Of a stretch of 64,000 bases of DNA, positions 18,500-28,431 are shown piece after piece. Origin of the DNA: Brachybacterium paraconglomeratum (GTDB taxonomy: Bacteria; Actinomycetota; Actinomycetes; Actinomycetales; Dermabacteraceae); the NCBI RefSeq assembly GCF_003994255.1, contig NZ_ML133855.1, positions 62,001 through 126,000 of the forward strand, read 5' to 3'. A program made the translations under genes and the position numbers. Below the pieces are notes generated by a model. The model was not told where the DNA came from. It was given only the letters and a program-made list of their open reading frames with translations, and made no database searches. The number at the start of each line of letters is the position of its first letter. Within the stretch, counting starts at the first letter, position 1.

Positions 18500-20203
18500 G
18501 TGATGACCTCTCCCCACTCCCGGACGCTGCCGCCGCTGACGGACCTGCCCTCGCCGCCGCGCCTGCCGGAGGAGGAGACGCACCTGGTCTCGCCGGGGGA
18601 GATCATGGTCGAGTCCCGGCGCGAGATCCTCCGCAGCCTGCTGCGTCGACTCTGGGCGCCGGCGCTCGTGCTGCTCAGCCTCTGGTACGTGCTGCTGACT
18701 CTGTACGTCGTCGGCGCCTCGCCGACCTTCTGGTTCTTCTCCCTCCTCGCCGGCCTCGGCGATCCGGCCTACCTGCGCCAGGCGATGAGCGCCCTGAACT
18801 TCACCTCCGAGGGGCTGTGGACCGCGTTCCTGCTGCTGCCCGCCCTCGCGACGGTGCTGAGCCTGCTCGGGGCGCTGCTGGTGCCGCGCCTGGTCGCGCC
18901 GCTGCAGCCCCGCCGCTTCCTCTCCGAGACGCAGTTCCAGCGCGGCGTCGAGGACCGCACCACCGCGATGCTCCTCGCGCTGCCGGTGCTCACCGTCCTC
19001 GCCCTGCCGCTGACGGTCGTGCTCGGCCTGCCGCAGCCCTGGACCGGGCTCGGCGCGGGCCCGCTGTCCGTGTGGTGCGCCGGACTGGTCGCCCTGGAGC
19101 TCGCCTGGGTGCTCGTGCGTCGCACCGTGCCCGCCGCGCGGCTGCTCGGGATCACCTCCCACGAGGTGCTGCACACCGAGGCGCGCATCGGCACCGACCC
19201 GGAGCGCCGACGCGCCGCCGCCCGGCAGCACCTCGCCCAGGACCGCCGGCACCTGCCGCCGAACCCCGGCACCCCCGCGGCCGACGGGGCGAGGAGCCCC
19301 CGCGGCGCCCTCACCGCGCTCGCCCTCATCGCCCGGTCAGCACTGACCTGGGTGCTGCCCGCCCTGGCCGGGACCTCCTGGCTGGTGCTCGGCATCGCGG
19401 ACCTCGTCACCGTCCTGGGCTCCCTGTCCGCGACGGGACTGTCCCAGGTCGAGACCCCGCTGCGCTGGCAGCACCTCGCCGTCGGCCTCCCCCTGCTCGG
19501 GCTCGTCGCGGCCGGCTGCGCGCTCGCCCCGGCGCTCGCGGTCCCGCTCTCCTCCGGCCACCGCGCCCAGGTGCGCGACCAGCGCACCTACGCCGAGTGG
19601 GCGCACCGGGCCCGCGTGAATCCGTGGGAGGCGCGGGTGTGCACGCTGACCGGCTGGCTCTGCGCGGGCTGGGCGCTCGCCGGGACGGTGCTCGCCGCGG
19701 TCCTGCTCCCGCTGCTCGGCGCCGGGACGGCCCTGACCTGGGTGTTCCTCACCCTCCTCGCGCTCATGGCCGTGCCGCTGCTGGGCGTCGCGGCGACGCA
19801 GGCGATGAAGAGCGGACTGCGCGACGTGCTCTACGGGCCGGCCAGCGGATACATGCGCCGCGAGACCCCGTACGCGCTGGTCGCCCCCGAGTTCGGCACC
19901 CGCGCCGACCGCGCGAAGGACCCCGCGGTGCGCGCCGCGCTGCGCAAGCGCCTCCAGGCCGACGGCGGCGACCACGCGCTGGAGATCTTCGACCTCGACG
20001 CGGCGGGGGAGCGGCTGTGGGTGGACGAGAACGCCCCCGGAGCGAGCGACACCGCCGTGCGGCAGGCGGACCTCGCCCAGGGCGTGCTGCCGGACTTCGG
20101 CTCCGAGGGTTCGGCCTTCACCGGCGGCGGGAACAGCCCCTCCGAGCAGGCCTCGCACCTGCACGACATCCCCGACACGGTCACCGGGCTGCGCGAGCGC
20201 TGA
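18500..20203 (+). CDS. Multi-pass membrane protein of unknown function
   Basis: I cannot assign a function to this 567-residue protein. It has a polar N-terminus of about 45 residues, then about eight hydrophobic segments between residues 50 and 440 in two blocks separated by a charged stretch (HEVLHTEARIGTDPERRRAAARQH), and a soluble C-terminal region of about 130 residues. The start is a GTG-ATG pair at 18500/18503. It follows recR by 17 bp on the same strand and ends 39 bp before a strong bidirectional hairpin, so recR and this gene form a likely operon. Confidence 0.75.
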   Translation: MMTSPHSRTLPPLTDLPSPPRLPEEETHLVSPGEIMVESRREILRSLLRRLWAPALVLLSLWYVLLTLYVVGASPTFWFFSLLAGLGDPAYLRQAMSALNFTSEGLWTAFLLLPALATVLSLLGALLVPRLVAPLQPRRFLSETQFQRGVEDRTTAMLLALPVLTVLALPLTVVLGLPQPWTGLGAGPLSVWCAGLVALELAWVLVRRTVPAARLLGITSHEVLHTEARIGTDPERRRAAARQHLAQDRRHLPPNPGTPAADGARSPRGALTALALIARSALTWVLPALAGTSWLVLGIADLVTVLGSLSATGLSQVETPLRWQHLAVGLPLLGLVAAGCALAPALAVPLSSGHRAQVRDQRTYAEWAHRARVNPWEARVCTLTGWLCAGWALAGTVLAAVLLPLLGAGTALTWVFLTLLALMAVPLLGVAATQAMKSGLRDVLYGPASGYMRRETPYALVAPEFGTRADRAKDPAVRAALRKRLQADGGDHALEIFDLDAAGERLWVDENAPGASDTAVRQADLAQGVLPDFGSEGSAFTGGGNSPSEQASHLHDIPDTVTGLRER

Positions 20204-20242
20204 ACCGGCGGCCCTGTATCGGCCCTCGGCGCGTGGTCGACT

Positions 20243-20300
20243 GATGGCGTCCTGCGTCCCGGTACGGATATATCGCCGTACCGGAACGCAGGACGCCATC
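20243..20300. terminator. 25-bp inverted repeat between convergent genes
   Basis: Arms 20243-20267 and 20276-20300 pair over 25 bp with one mismatch, around an 8-nt AT-rich loop (ATATATCG). It lies between the membrane-protein gene and the convergent ABC exporter and should terminate both. Confidence 0.75.
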
Positions 20301-20326
20301 ACCTGACCACGACCGGCCCCGTCGCC

Positions 20327-21454
20327 TCAGGCGATCCGGGTGCCCGCGCCGAGGTGCCTGACCGGCACGGCGAGCCGCCGCACCGCGACCAGCAGCGACA
20401 GCGCCCCGACGAGCAGCCACAGTCCGAGACCCATCGGCCACACCGGACGGTTCGGCGGCGTGCCGAGATCGGTGGGATAGCCGGGGTCCTCCGGCGAGCA
20501 GTGCACGGAGTGGACGGGGTGGGTGGTGGTCGCGGCGGAGCGCATCCCGGTCTTCAGCGTCGTCAGCAGGTCCGTGTCCGGGTCCTCGAGGGGGTCGTAG
20601 TCCGCAGGAAGGGCCGGCGCGGCCTCGGCCAGGAGCACCACCGGGTTCCCCCACAGCAGCGGCAGGGAGAGGTCCAGCCGCGGCACCGTCTCCTCGACCT
20701 GCTCCGCCACGCACCGGCTCTTCTCCATCGAGTACTCGTCGTCGTAGACGCTGTAGTAGTTCGTGACCTCCCGCTCCTCGTTCAGCACCACGGCGGTGGA
20801 GCCCCACGCGATCGGCAGCACCACCGTCACCCCGAACACGATCACGTAGGCGAGCACCACCGAGCCGAGCTGCCGCGAGGTGAGCGCCGAGAGCCCGAGC
20901 CCCACCGCGGTCACGCACAGGGTGAGCAGCACGATCACCCCGAGCAGCCGCAGCATTTACAGGATCCCGATGCTGCCCAGCAGCGCGATCGGCACCAGCG
21001 AGGGCAGGGCGAGGACCAGGAAGGCCAGCCCGGTGAGGAAGCCCGCGAGCAGCTTGCCGAGCACGATCTCGGCGGGGCTGAGCAGGCTGGCCTGCAGCGT
21101 GGCGAGGGTCCCGGCGGTGCGGTCGCCGTTGATGGATCCGGCCGACAGTGCCGGCACCACCAGCAGCATCGCGAAGAGCACCAGGATCATCTGCAGGCTG
21201 AACACCATCGCCGCGATCGGGCCGACGTCCTCCCACTGCGCGGAGTACAGCGTCGGGCCGAGGCCGAGCGCGCCGATGCCCATCATCACCAGCGTCCACA
21301 CCGCCAGTGCCACGTACCAGCGCTTGGAGCGCAGGCGCTGGCGCAGCTCGAGCGAGGTGACCAGCCGCAGTCCGCGCCAGCGCAGCGCATAGCGGCCGCG
21401 GCCGCGGGGACGGTCGGTCCCGGGACCGGCCTCGAGGGTCTGGGGAGTGCTCAT
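20327..21454 (-). pseudogene. ABC-2 type permease interrupted by an in-frame TAA
   Basis: This is the membrane subunit of the ABC exporter encoded just upstream. The 5' part (20957-21454, 165 residues) has the cytoplasmic N-terminus with LELRQRLRSKRWYVALAVW and three or four helices typical of ABC-2 permeases, ending LLGSIGIL. TAA follows at 20957-20959. The next codon is ATG, in the same frame, starting a 209-residue remainder (20327-20956) with the missing helices and an extracytoplasmic loop. Read through the stop, the product is one normal permease of about 375 residues. A single substitution from a TAC or TAT codon would explain it. Reinitiation at the abutting ATG could still yield two halves; no good ribosome site precedes it. 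Sequencing error is not excluded. Confidence 0.75.
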
Positions 21455-22488
21455 CACAGGGCTCCTTCTCGCTGGGCGGCGTCGGAGGCGAGATAGGCGG
21501 CCTCGAGCCTGCCCGTCGTCGGGCCGAAGCCGATGATCCGGGCGCCCGCGGCGGTGAGATCCGCGAGCAGGCGGGCGGCGGTCGCGTCGTCGGGCAGCTC
21601 CACCACCGCCTCCGCATGGCCGGAGGTGGTGCGGTCGCCGGCGACCACCCCGCCGTGGCGCACCTGCAGCTGGTCGAGCGCCTCGACGAGCGCCTGGTGG
21701 TGCAGCGAGGAGATCCGCCACGGGCGCGGCCGGGCGGCCAGGTCGCGGAGGCTCGAGGCGTCCACGGCGCGACCGCCGTCCATGAAGACGACGTGGTCGG
21801 CCATCTCCTCGAGCTCGCCGAGGATGTGGCTGGAGACCAGCACGGTCGCCCCGTCGGCCGCCCGTGAGCGGACCACCTGCAGCAGGCGTCGGCGCGAGGC
21901 GGGGTCCAGGCCGGAGGCGGGTTCGTCGAGGACCAGCACCTGCGGGTCGTGCACGAGCGCACGAGCCAGGCCCAGGCGCTGCTTCTGCCCGCGGGAGAGC
22001 ACGTGCGCGGGCTGCTGCGCGAGCGGCACGAGGTCCAGCAGCTCCAGCAGCTCGTCCACCCTCCCGCGCAGCTGCGCGGAGGGCAGGAAGTAGGCGCGGC
22101 CCATCACCTCGAGCACCTCGGCGACCCGCAGCGAGTCCCACGCCCCGAACTGGTCCGGCATCCAGCCCACCTGCGCGCGCACCGCGGCGGAGTCCTCGGC
22201 GGGGTCGACGCCGCCGACGAGCACCCGGCCCGAATCGGGGGCCAGCAGCGAGGCGAGCATGAGCATCAGCGTCGACTTGCCGCAGCCGTTCGGGCCGACC
22301 AGCGCCGTCACCGCCCCGCGCGGCGCGGTGAAGCTCAGATCCGCCACCGCCTGCACGCTGCCGAAGGCGCGGCTGACGTGCTCGGCGACGATCCCCGGCC
22401 CCTCCGGACCGGGAGCCCTCTGCGGGGAGGCATGGTCGACCGGCGGGAGGGGCGGAGGCGGGCCGTCCGCGGGTGTGCTCTGTGTCAT
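21454..22488 (-). CDS. ABC transporter ATP-binding protein (ABC-2 exporter)
   Basis: This 344-residue ATPase powers an ABC-2 type exporter. After a proline-rich 30-residue N-terminus come Walker A GPNGCGKST, Q-loop region GWMPDQFGAWDSL, signature LSRGQKQRL, Walker B VLVLDEPASGLD and the switch His in SSHILGE. A C-terminal domain of about 100 residues carries a DUF4162-like subdomain (VELPDDATAARLLADLTAAGARIIGF). The gene overlaps the permease by one base (TGATG), showing translational coupling. The transported substrate is unknown; lipid, drug or peptide export are all possible. Confidence 0.9.
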   Translation of the reverse strand: MTQSTPADGPPPPLPPVDHASPQRAPGPEGPGIVAEHVSRAFGSVQAVADLSFTAPRGAVTALVGPNGCGKSTLMLMLASLLAPDSGRVLVGGVDPAEDSAAVRAQVGWMPDQFGAWDSLRVAEVLEVMGRAYFLPSAQLRGRVDELLELLDLVPLAQQPAHVLSRGQKQRLGLARALVHDPQVLVLDEPASGLDPASRRRLLQVVRSRAADGATVLVSSHILGELEEMADHVVFMDGGRAVDASSLRDLAARPRPWRISSLHHQALVEALDQLQVRHGGVVAGDRTTSGHAEAVVELPDDATAARLLADLTAAGARIIGFGPTTGRLEAAYLASDAAQREGAL

Positions 22489-22581
22489 GGGGCTACATTC
22501 CCACGCCCTGACCTGGAGCGACAGCCCTTCCTGGGCACGTTCGGGGCACGAACTGTGAGGAAGCGGTGGAGAGCCCGCGGC

Positions 22582-23949
22582 TCACTCCGCCATGGCGGCG
22601 TTGCCCTCCTCCTGCGCCTGCGGGATCCCGTCGGCGGCGGAGAGCCGTCCGATGAAGACCTCCTGGAAGATCGGCATCGCGGCGGTCAGCCCGGCGTTCG
22701 CACGGGCGCCGGTGTCGGCCTCGGCGGGGTTCTTCGCCGCCTCGACGAACACGCTCACGTCCACGCCCTTGCCCTTCCAGAACTCGATGTACGCGTCCTG
22801 CGCGTCGACGTGGCCGGGGAAGGAGACGCCCTGCTCCGCGAGCGGCAGCTGACCGTCCTTCGAGCCGAGCCAGGTCAGCAGCTCGGCGATGCCGGCCTGC
22901 TGCTCGTCGTCGGCCTTCGCGTTGCCGACGGCGACCACGCCGTGGACCAGCGACTTCGCCCCGTCGGGGCCGGCGACCGGGGCGGCGAGCGCCCACTCGA
23001 AGGAGTCGGCGACGCCGTCGGAGACCGGCAGCAGGTTGTAGGGCCCGGACTGGAACAGGGCGAGCTTGCCCTGGGTGAACAGGTCGCGGGTGAAGTCGCC
23101 GTTCTCGTTGGTGTCCGCGGCGCTGGGCGCGATGTTCTCGACGTTGATCAGGTCCGCCATGTACTGGAATGCCTCGATGCCCTCGGGGGAGGCGAAGGTG
23201 TACACGTCCTCGTCCTGCCACTGCGCGCCGTTCGAGGCGAGCATCGGGCCGATGATCGCCTGCCGGTCGGCCTGCGAGTTGAAGCCGAACTGCGCGCGGG
23301 AGTCCACGTCGAAGCCGTCCTCGCCTGGGTGGCGGCCCTCGCCGTCCACCGTGAGCTTCCGGCCCGCGTCGCGCAGGGAGTCCGTGTCGGCGGCCGGGTC
23401 GAAGGCGAGAGCCGACGGGTCCACGCCCGCCTCCTCGACCAGCGCCTTGTTGTAGAACACGGCGATCGAGTCCCAGATCTGCGGCACGCCCCAGAGCCCG
23501 CCGTCGCGCGAGTACAGGTCCACCACGGCCTTCTCCCACTGGGAGGCTCCGTCGGGGACGACCTCGTTGATGTCCAGCAGGTCGCCGGAGTCCTTGTACA
23601 GCACGTAGTTCGCGGAGTTCATCCAGTACACATCGGCCGCATCGCCGCTGGCGACGTCCAGCGGCAGACGCGTCCAGTAGTCCGCCCACGGCACCACGTC
23701 GATCGACACGTTCCAGCCGGACTGCTCCGTGAACGTCGCGAAGGACTCCTCGTAGGCGGCCACCGCGTTCTCGTCCCACAGGCGGAAGGTCAGCGTGCCC
23801 TTGTCACCGCCGCTGCTGCCGCCGGCATCGCTGCCGCCGCCCTCGCCGCCGGAGCCGCTGTCACCGCCGCCCGACGGGGAGCAGGCCGCCGCGGTGCCGA
23901 GCAGGCCGGCGGCGGCGAAGGAGGAGAGGAGGGTACGACGCTTCAGCAT
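22582..23949 (-). CDS. Sugar ABC transporter substrate-binding lipoprotein
   Basis: This 455-residue family-1 extracellular solute-binding protein has a lipoprotein signal: MLKRR, a hydrophobic core, and the lipobox GTAAAC with the lipidated Cys at residue 23. A Gly/Ser linker follows. The mature part begins TLTFRLWDENAVAAYEESF and contains VPWADYWTRLPLDVASGDAADVYWMN and the hinge GVPQIWDSIAVFYNKALVEEAG, typical of oligosaccharide binders. It lies downstream of two permease genes on the same strand (98 bp gap), completing an importer that lacks its own ATPase. The ligand is not evident. Confidence 0.9.
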   Translation of the reverse strand: MLKRRTLLSSFAAAGLLGTAAACSPSGGGDSGSGGEGGGSDAGGSSGGDKGTLTFRLWDENAVAAYEESFATFTEQSGWNVSIDVVPWADYWTRLPLDVASGDAADVYWMNSANYVLYKDSGDLLDINEVVPDGASQWEKAVVDLYSRDGGLWGVPQIWDSIAVFYNKALVEEAGVDPSALAFDPAADTDSLRDAGRKLTVDGEGRHPGEDGFDVDSRAQFGFNSQADRQAIIGPMLASNGAQWQDEDVYTFASPEGIEAFQYMADLINVENIAPSAADTNENGDFTRDLFTQGKLALFQSGPYNLLPVSDGVADSFEWALAAPVAGPDGAKSLVHGVVAVGNAKADDEQQAGIAELLTWLGSKDGQLPLAEQGVSFPGHVDAQDAYIEFWKGKGVDVSVFVEAAKNPAEADTGARANAGLTAAMPIFQEVFIGRLSAADGIPQAQEEGNAAMAE

Positions 23950-24047
23950 GGGAGGTCCTTCCGGGAAGTGGTGTCCTGCCCATTATCGTCCGCCGGCCCC
24001 GTCGTGGGACGCTAGATGACCTTCCGAGACGCGGCGGGACGCGGCCC

Positions 24048-25028
24048 TCAGCGCAGCGTCGCGTCGCCGACCGAGCGCGTGATCTGCTTCTGGAAGACGA
24101 TCATGAGGATCACCAGCGGCAGCATCGCCAGCGTCGTCCCGGCCATCACCAGGGTCCAGTTGTTGTTGTACTGCGACTGCAGCGCGGAGGTCGCCACGGT
24201 GATCACCCGCCATTCGGGCCCGGAGGTGATCACCATCGGCCACATGAAGCTGTTCCAGTGGGTGACCACCGTGATCAGCACCAGCGTGACGATGATCGGC
24301 CGGTTCAGCGGCACCACCAGATGCCACAGCAGGCGGAGGGTGCCCGCGCCGTCGATCCGCATCGCGTCCATGAGCTCGGAGGGCATGCCGCGGAAGTTCT
24401 CCCGCAGCAGGAAGATCGCGTAGGGGGAGCCGAGCACGAAGGGCAGCACGAGCGCCCAGAAGGTGTTGCGCAGCCCCATCTCCGAGAGCATCAGGTACAG
24501 CGGCACCACGACCACCACCTGCGGCACCATCAGCGTCGCGATGTACACCCAGAACAGCAGGTCACGGCCGGGGAAGCGGAGCTGGGCGAAGGCATAGGCG
24601 GCGAGCACCGAGAACACCATCTGCCCCGCCAGGATCACGGCGACCATCTGCACGGTCACCGCGACCGGGGTGACGAAGCCGTCCTCGGAGCTGAACAGGG
24701 CGATCACGTTGTCCAGCACCGGCGGAGCGGGCACCGACAGCGGCCCCTCCTGCGCGAACTGCGTGGTGGAGGTCAGCGCGGTCATCACCGAGAACAGGAA
24801 CGGCCCGAGCGTGAGCGCGGCCGCGACGATCAGCACGAGATAGGTCGCGGCGTGGCCGAGCACGCGGCGCGCGAGCAGCGAGCCGGTCAGCGGCCGACGG
24901 CGCCCGGAGGGGCGGGCGGTGCGCCGGTGATCGCGGCCGCCGGAGCCGCCGCCGTCGGCAGGCGCGGAGCGCTCGTCGGCCGGTCTGGTGCCGTGGCCGC
25001 CAGCCGGGCTCGGATCCTGAGCAGTCAT
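24048..25028 (-). CDS. Carbohydrate ABC transporter permease (MalG type)
   Basis: This 326-residue inner-membrane permease has a charged cytoplasmic N-terminus of about 55 residues, six hydrophobic segments, and the EAA loop for contact with the ATPase (MPSELMDAMRIDGAGTLRLLWHLVVPLNRP). Its C-terminus QITRSVGDATLR resembles the last residues of MalG-type CUT1 subunits. It is 13 bp downstream of the MalF-type gene and 98 bp upstream of the binding-protein gene. Together they form a CUT1 importer, likely served by a shared MsiK-type ATPase, as is common in actinobacteria. Confidence 0.9.
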   Translation of the reverse strand: MTAQDPSPAGGHGTRPADERSAPADGGGSGGRDHRRTARPSGRRRPLTGSLLARRVLGHAATYLVLIVAAALTLGPFLFSVMTALTSTTQFAQEGPLSVPAPPVLDNVIALFSSEDGFVTPVAVTVQMVAVILAGQMVFSVLAAYAFAQLRFPGRDLLFWVYIATLMVPQVVVVVPLYLMLSEMGLRNTFWALVLPFVLGSPYAIFLLRENFRGMPSELMDAMRIDGAGTLRLLWHLVVPLNRPIIVTLVLITVVTHWNSFMWPMVITSGPEWRVITVATSALQSQYNNNWTLVMAGTTLAMLPLVILMIVFQKQITRSVGDATLR

Positions 25029-25041
25029 CTCGTCCCTCCTC

Positions 25042-25905
25042 TCAGCTCATGTCGTAGGTGATGCGCCGGGAGAACCAGCGCTGCTGGATCACCGTGATCA
25101 CCACCAGCAGGACGAACAGGATCACCGCGACGGCGCTCGCGCGGCCCAGGCGGCTGGCCTCGAAGGCCTCGTGGTAGATCAGGGACGCGATCACCTCGGT
25201 GCGGTGCTGCGGCCCGCCGCCGGTGAGGGCGAAGACCATGTCGAACACCTGGAAGGACGCGACCACCTGGGTGACCGCGAGGAAGAAGGTCGTCGGTCGC
25301 AGCAGCGGGATCGTCATGAACCACAGCTGCTGCCCGACGTTCGCGCCGTCGATCCGGGCGGCCTCGTAGATCGAGCCGGGGATCCGCGACAGCCCCGCTT
25401 GGAAGAACAGCGAGATGTAGCCGACGTTCTGCCAGATCGCGACGAAGGCGACCGCCGGCAGGGCGAGCGAGGGATCGGTCAGCCACTCGATCCGCACCCC
25501 GAGGATCTGGTTCAGCGCGCCGACCGACGGCTGGAAGATCCACTTCCACACCACGCCGAGCGCGAGCGGCGCGCACACCCACGGGATCACCACGATCACC
25601 CGCACGATCGCCGAGCCCGGCAGCGCCCGCACCAGCTGCGTGGCGAGCACGAGTCCGATCGCGAGCGAGACCGGCACCGAGATGAGGGTGAAGACCCCCG
25701 TGACCAGCAGGGAGTTCACCAGAGCGCCGTCGCGGAGCAGCGAGGCGTAGTTCTCCAGTCCGAGGAACGAGCGCGTGCCCAGCAGGTCCCAGCGGAACAG
25801 GGACACCACGAAGGCGAGCACCACCGGCAGGATCAGGAAGCAGGTGACGCCGATCAGGCTCGGGGCGATCAGGAGCCAGCCGAGAAGGGGTCTGCGGGAG
25901 CTCAT
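25042..25905 (-). CDS. Carbohydrate ABC transporter permease (MalF type)
   Basis: This is the first gene of the importer operon: 287 residues with six transmembrane helices beginning LGWLLIAPSLIGVTCFLILPVV and the EAA loop IPGSIYEAARIDGANVGQQLWFMTIPLLRP. The family motif FDMVFALTGGGP precedes the last helices. The ATG at 25905 is supported by GGAGGC 7 nt upstream on this strand. It is divergent from nadE with about 130 bp between starts. Confidence 0.9.
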   Translation of the reverse strand: MSSRRPLLGWLLIAPSLIGVTCFLILPVVLAFVVSLFRWDLLGTRSFLGLENYASLLRDGALVNSLLVTGVFTLISVPVSLAIGLVLATQLVRALPGSAIVRVIVVIPWVCAPLALGVVWKWIFQPSVGALNQILGVRIEWLTDPSLALPAVAFVAIWQNVGYISLFFQAGLSRIPGSIYEAARIDGANVGQQLWFMTIPLLRPTTFFLAVTQVVASFQVFDMVFALTGGGPQHRTEVIASLIYHEAFEASRLGRASAVAVILFVLLVVITVIQQRWFSRRITYDMS

Positions 25906-26024
25906 CGTCGATGCCTCCCGCCTGCGCCGTGCCGATGTTCCACCGGATCAAGCTATCGCAGCGCCGCCCAGGTCGTGGTGCTGTCCGTCCCGGCCAGGGG
26001 CCGACGGGGAGGGGCGCGGCGCAC

Positions 26025-26030
26025 TACGCT
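26025..26030 (+). promoter_or_regulatory. -10 box giving a leaderless nadE mRNA
   Basis: TACGCT ends 6 nt before ATG 26037, and no Shine-Dalgarno sequence is present. This supports ATG 26037 over an upstream extension. Confidence 0.5.
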
Positions 26031-26036
26031 CGGGCC

Positions 26037-28301
26037 ATGACCTCTGCGACGGACACCGCCGGTCACGCGGCCGCGGCCACGGACCCCCATGCCTCGATAT
26101 ACGACCACGGCTTCGTGCGCGTCGCCGCGGTGACCCTGCCGGTCGCGCTCGCCGACCCGGCCGCGAACGCCGAGCGCCACCTCGAGGTGCTGCGTGACCT
26201 GCACGACCAGCAGGTCGGGATCGCGGTCTTCCCCGAGCTGTCCCTGACCGGGTACTCCCTCGACGACCTCGTCCTGCAGGAGCCGCTGCTGGACGCGGCC
26301 GAGCAGGCGGTGCTCACCGTGCTCGAGGCGAGCGAGGAGCTGATGCCGATCATCGTGCTCGGCGCCCCGCTGCGCGCGAAGGACCGCTCCCGCGTCTTCA
26401 ACTGCGGCGTCGTGATCCATCGGGGGCAGATCCTCGGCATCGCCCCGAAGCAGAACCTCCCCACCTATCGAGAGTTCTACGAGCGGCGCTGGTTCGCGCC
26501 CGGCGACGACGCGGCAGGCGAGGAGGTGATCCTCGGCGGGCAGTTCGCGCAGCTCACCCCGCACGGCATCATCCAAGTCGAGGACGTGCCCGGCCTGTCG
26601 CTGTTCGTCGAGGTCTGCGAGGACATGTGGGTGCCGGTCCCGCCGTCGGCCGAGGCCGCGCTCGCCGGCACCACCGTGATCGCGAACCTGTCGGGCTCCC
26701 CGATCACGATCGGCCGCGCCGAGGACCGCAAGCTCATGGCCCGCTCCGCCTCCGCCCGCGGCCAGGCCGCCTACATCTACGCCGCCGCCGGCGAGGGCGA
26801 GTCCACGACGGACCTCGCCTGGGACGGGCAGACCTTCGTGTACGAGTGCGGCGACCTGCTGGGGGAGTCCGAGCGGTTCCCGACGGGGGTGCGCTCCACG
26901 ATCGTCGACGTCGACCTCGACCGGATCGTCGCCGAGCGGCGCCGCCAGAACACCTTCGACGACAACCGGCGCACCCACGCCGCCTCGCTCGAGAAGTTCG
27001 ACGGCTGGGAGGAGACCACCCTGTTCGGCCCCTGGGACGTTCCCGACTGCTGGGACGACGCGGACGAGGACGACGAGGAGGCGCCCGAGCCGATCCTCCT
27101 CGGCGGCCGGCGTCGCGCCGCCCAGGCCCGGCACGACGCCCGCTCCGCCGCGACCGGTGCCGAGCTGCCCGCCCTGCGGACCCCGCCCGCGACCGGTCCG
27201 CTGCGCCGTCACCACGACCGCTTCCCCTTCGTGCCCGACGACCCCGCGCGCCTGGCCCAGGACTGCTACGAGGCGTACAACATCCAGGTCGCGGGCCTCG
27301 TGCGGCGCCTGAAGCAGATCGGCGGGGACAAGCCCGGCGGCACCCGCCCCGTCATCGGCGTCTCCGGGGGCCTGGACTCCACCCACGCCCTGATCGTCTG
27401 CGCCCGCGCGATGGACCTGCTGGGCCGAGACCGCTCCGAGATCCTCGCCTTTACGATGCCGGGCTTCGCCACCACCGAGCACACCCGCTCCAACGCCGAG
27501 CTGCTCTCGACGGCGATCGGCGCGAGCTTCGAGACGATCGACATCCGCCCCGCCTCCACCCAGATGCTGAAGGACATGGGCCACCCCTTCGGCGAGGGCG
27601 AGCCGGTCTATGACGTGACCTTCGAGAACGTCCAGGCCGGGATGCGCTACGACTACCTGTTCCGCCTCGCCAACCACCACGGCGGCATCGTGGTCGGCAC
27701 CGGCGACCTCTCCGAGCTGGCGCTGGGCTGGTGCACCTACGGGGTGGGCGACCACATGTCCCACTACGGCGTGAACGCGGGCGTGCCGAAGACCCTCATC
27801 CAGCACCTGATCCGCTGGGTCATCTCCGAGGGGATCTTCGACGCCGCGACCGCCGAGGTGCTGCGCGCCGTGCTCGACACCGAGATCTCCCCGGAGCTGA
27901 TCCCCACCGCTCCCGGGCAGAAGGCGCAGTCCACCGAGGACTCCATCGGCCCCTACGCGCTGCACGACTTCGCGCTCTACCACCTGCTGCGCCGCGGCTA
28001 CGGCCCCGGCAAGATCGCCTATCTCGCCCATCAGGCCTGGGGCGACGCGGAGGCGGGGGAGTGGCCGGCCGGCTACGCCGAGGACGACCGTCGCGCCTAC
28101 ACCCGCGAGGAGATCAAGCACTGGCTGACCGTGTTCACCAGGCGCTTCTTCAACAACCAGTTCAAGCGCTCCGCCCTGCCGAACGCCCCGAAGGTGCTGG
28201 CCGGCGGCTCGCTCTCCCCGCGCGGAGACTGGCGGATGCCCTCGGACGCCGCATCGACCGCCTGGCTCGCCGAGATCGAGCGCGACGTCCCCGGCGACTG
28301 A
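26037..28301 (+). CDS. nadE: Glutamine-dependent NAD+ synthetase
   Basis: This enzyme makes NAD+ from deamido-NAD+ with ATP and glutamine, the last step of NAD biosynthesis. The 754 residues hold an N-terminal nitrilase-type glutaminase ([10 protein letters not shown] with catalytic Glu, [17 protein letters not shown] with Lys, [13 protein letters not shown] with Cys) and a C-terminal synthetase with the P-loop [30 protein letters not shown] and [30 protein letters not shown] split across the ATP site. An acidic, Arg-rich insert (about residues 340-385) separates the domains. The gene is monocistronic and ends at a strong hairpin. Confidence 0.95.
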   Translation: MTSATDTAGHAAAATDPHASIYDHGFVRVAAVTLPVALADPAANAERHLEVLRDLHDQQVGIAVFPELSLTGYSLDDLVLQEPLLDAAEQAVLTVLEASEELMPIIVLGAPLRAKDRSRVFNCGVVIHRGQILGIAPKQNLPTYREFYERRWFAPGDDAAGEEVILGGQFAQLTPHGIIQVEDVPGLSLFVEVCEDMWVPVPPSAEAALAGTTVIANLSGSPITIGRAEDRKLMARSASARGQAAYIYAAAGEGESTTDLAWDGQTFVYECGDLLGESERFPTGVRSTIVDVDLDRIVAERRRQNTFDDNRRTHAASLEKFDGWEETTLFGPWDVPDCWDDADEDDEEAPEPILLGGRRRAAQARHDARSAATGAELPALRTPPATGPLRRHHDRFPFVPDDPARLAQDCYEAYNIQVAGLVRRLKQIGGDKPGGTRPVIGVSGGLDSTHALIVCARAMDLLGRDRSEILAFTMPGFATTEHTRSNAELLSTAIGASFETIDIRPASTQMLKDMGHPFGEGEPVYDVTFENVQAGMRYDYLFRLANHHGGIVVGTGDLSELALGWCTYGVGDHMSHYGVNAGVPKTLIQHLIRWVISEGIFDAATAEVLRAVLDTEISPELIPTAPGQKAQSTEDSIGPYALHDFALYHLLRRGYGPGKIAYLAHQAWGDAEAGEWPAGYAEDDRRAYTREEIKHWLTVFTRRFFNNQFKRSALPNAPKVLAGGSLSPRGDWRMPSDAASTAWLAEIERDVPGD

Positions 28302-28342
28302 CGGAACCGGGCGTCGGCCGGACCGCGGGCTCCGGCACGCAT

Positions 28343-28398
28343 CGAGACGTAGGTTCCTGCTCCTATCGCGCTCGATAGGGGCAGGAACCTACGTCTCG
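28343..28398. terminator. 26-bp inverted repeat between convergent genes
   Basis: An 18-bp perfect outer stem (28343-28360 with 28381-28398), a T-G wobble, and a 7-bp inner stem (CCTATCG/CGATAGG) close a 4-nt loop. It stands between nadE and the convergent polyol permease operon and should terminate both. Confidence 0.78.
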
Positions 28399-28431
28399 GT
28401 GGTCGGTCGCGCGGTCCGACTGGCCGGCCGC

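Noticed and set aside
25953-28121. 722-residue open frame opposite nadE
   Set aside because: It is antisense to a strongly conserved NAD synthetase and has only Val/Gly/Asp-rich shadow sequence.
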